Below are positions 4,797 through 5,520 of a DNA stretch of 5,520 bases, one piece after another. The notes under the pieces are model-generated. The model did no database searches and was not told the origin of the DNA. It saw only the letters and a list, made by a program, of their open reading frames with translations. Position numbers and translations under genes: made by a program. The first letter of the stretch is position 1; each line of letters begins with the position of its first letter. The stretch covers positions 1-5,520 of the forward strand of contig JANQRM010000057.1 in assembly GCA_028284565.1 (NCBI GenBank). The letters run 5' to 3'. Origin of the DNA: Anaerolineae bacterium (lineage in GTDB: Bacteria; Chloroflexota; Anaerolineae; Aggregatilineales; Phototrophicaceae).

Positions 4797-5520
4797 ATGA
4801 AAAAAGAACGTGTCGTCATTATCGGGTCGGGTCCAGCTGGTATGACCGCCGCGCTGTATACGGCTCGCGCCCAATTGAACCCGGTGGTTATCGCGGGTAA
4901 TCAACTCGGTGGACAAGTCGCCATTACGCACGAAATCGAGAATTATCCGGGATTCCCCGAAAGCCTCAGTGGACCGGAACTGGTGCAACGTATGAAGGAA
5001 CATTCGGAGAATTTTGGCGCGACCTACGAATTTGATTTGGTCGAAAGTGTCGATTTCTCGAATGGTTCGCCTTTCATCATCAACACACTTAACGGCGAGA
5101 CTTACAGTGCCGATGCGGTCATCGTGACAATTGGCGCAGACCCACGCAAGCTGAGTGTCCCCGGCGAACAAGAATACACAGGACGCGGTGTGAGTTACTG
5201 TGGCACCTGTGATGGGTTCTTCTTCCGTGGCAAGGATATTATCGTGGTGGGTGGTGGTGACTCCGCACTCGAAGAAGCCATCTTCCTGACTCGTTTTGCC
5301 GAGAGTGTGAACATCATCCATCGTCGGGATGAATTGCGCGCCGGTGTGCAATTGCAGACACGCGCCTTCAACAATGAGAAAATCAACTTCACGTGGGATA
5401 CCGTGGTTGATGAGATTCTGGGCAACGACGACGGTAGTGTTCATAGCGTCAAAGTGACGAATGTGAAGACGGGTGAATCGGACGTTCTGCCAACGGAAGG
5501 TGTGTTCATCTTCATTGGTC
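4797..5520 (+). CDS. trxB: Thioredoxin reductase, N-terminal 241 residues (3' end outside window)
   Basis: A flavoprotein that uses NADPH to reduce thioredoxin in the cytoplasm. In order: FAD-binding GSGPAG (10-15); GGQ (38-40) and ENYPGF (48-53); IGADPR (112-117), which closes the first FAD section; the redox-active dithiol CGTC (C135, C138) followed by DG; the NADPH-binding GGGDSALEEA (152-161); and HRRDELRA (175-182), whose arginines favour NADPH over NADH. The frame is open at the right edge after VFIFIG (236-241). About 70-80 further residues are expected from the usual 310-320. The ATG at 4797-4799 has AAGGA (4782-4786) 10 nt upstream and starts the expected MKKERVVIIG. All key residues seen so far are intact. 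The more common CATC or CAVC is CGTC here, a known type of variation. Confidence 0.96.
   Translation, partial: MKKERVVIIGSGPAGMTAALYTARAQLNPVVIAGNQLGGQVAITHEIENYPGFPESLSGPELVQRMKEHSENFGATYEFDLVESVDFSNGSPFIINTLNGETYSADAVIVTIGADPRKLSVPGEQEYTGRGVSYCGTCDGFFFRGKDIIVVGGGDSALEEAIFLTRFAESVNIIHRRDELRAGVQLQTRAFNNEKINFTWDTVVDEILGNDDGSVHSVKVTNVKTGESDVLPTEGVFIFIG

Noticed and set aside
4764..5444. Long minus-strand open frame (226 codons) opposite trxB
   Set aside because: It lies entirely antisense to a well-conserved trxB with all its motifs. It has no protein-like features and is a shadow of trxB codon bias.

Overview
The window looks like an ordinary chromosomal stretch from a bacterium of moderate GC content. 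The protein types suggest a filamentous Chloroflexota (Anaerolineae-like) lineage: a DUF3291 protein, an envelope-anchored NAGPA-type phosphodiester glycosidase, and an ABC-2-like permease starting with a 'DNPVQRVEIKHLLR' type N-terminus. The short repeats (a heptanucleotide tract and a GGGCGATTCG palindrome) fit that group but also occur in filamentous cyanobacteria, so the assignment is tentative. No rRNA, tRNA, CRISPR array or transposase is visible.

Left end (1-224): the last 56 codons of a bacterial sugar transferase (exopolysaccharide or O-antigen priming type) on the + strand, followed by a strong intrinsic terminator. Its T-tract overlaps the stop codon of the convergent minus-strand cluster.

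Minus-strand cluster (2143 down to 218), in transcription order: a DUF3291 protein, a HicB-like antitoxin, a HicA mRNA-interferase toxin, and a membrane-anchored phosphodiester glycosidase (NAGPA domain). DUF3291 and hicB overlap by ATGA, hicB and hicA overlap by 17 nt, and 33 nt separate hicA from the glycosidase gene. A single mRNA is likely. The hicBA part is clearly more AT-rich than the DUF3291 gene.

Middle (2144-3935): a 271-nt spacer with inverted repeats, then a 506-aa minus-strand membrane protein. It resembles an ABC-2 permease and carries a soluble C-terminal domain I do not recognise. A perfect TATAAT -10 box lies just upstream of it.

Intergenic 3936-4437: about 500 nt without a credible gene. 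It holds the permease promoter, a heptanucleotide repeat tract and a 30-bp perfect palindrome.

Right end (4438-5520, + strand): a 91-aa protein resembling a zinc-binding anti-sigma domain in which two of three expected zinc ligands appear replaced, then the first 241 codons of thioredoxin reductase (trxB), cut by the window edge. I see no clearly new defence or metabolic system. The most unusual points are the translational coupling of a DUF3291 gene to a hicBA module and the degenerate zinc-finger protein in front of trxB.
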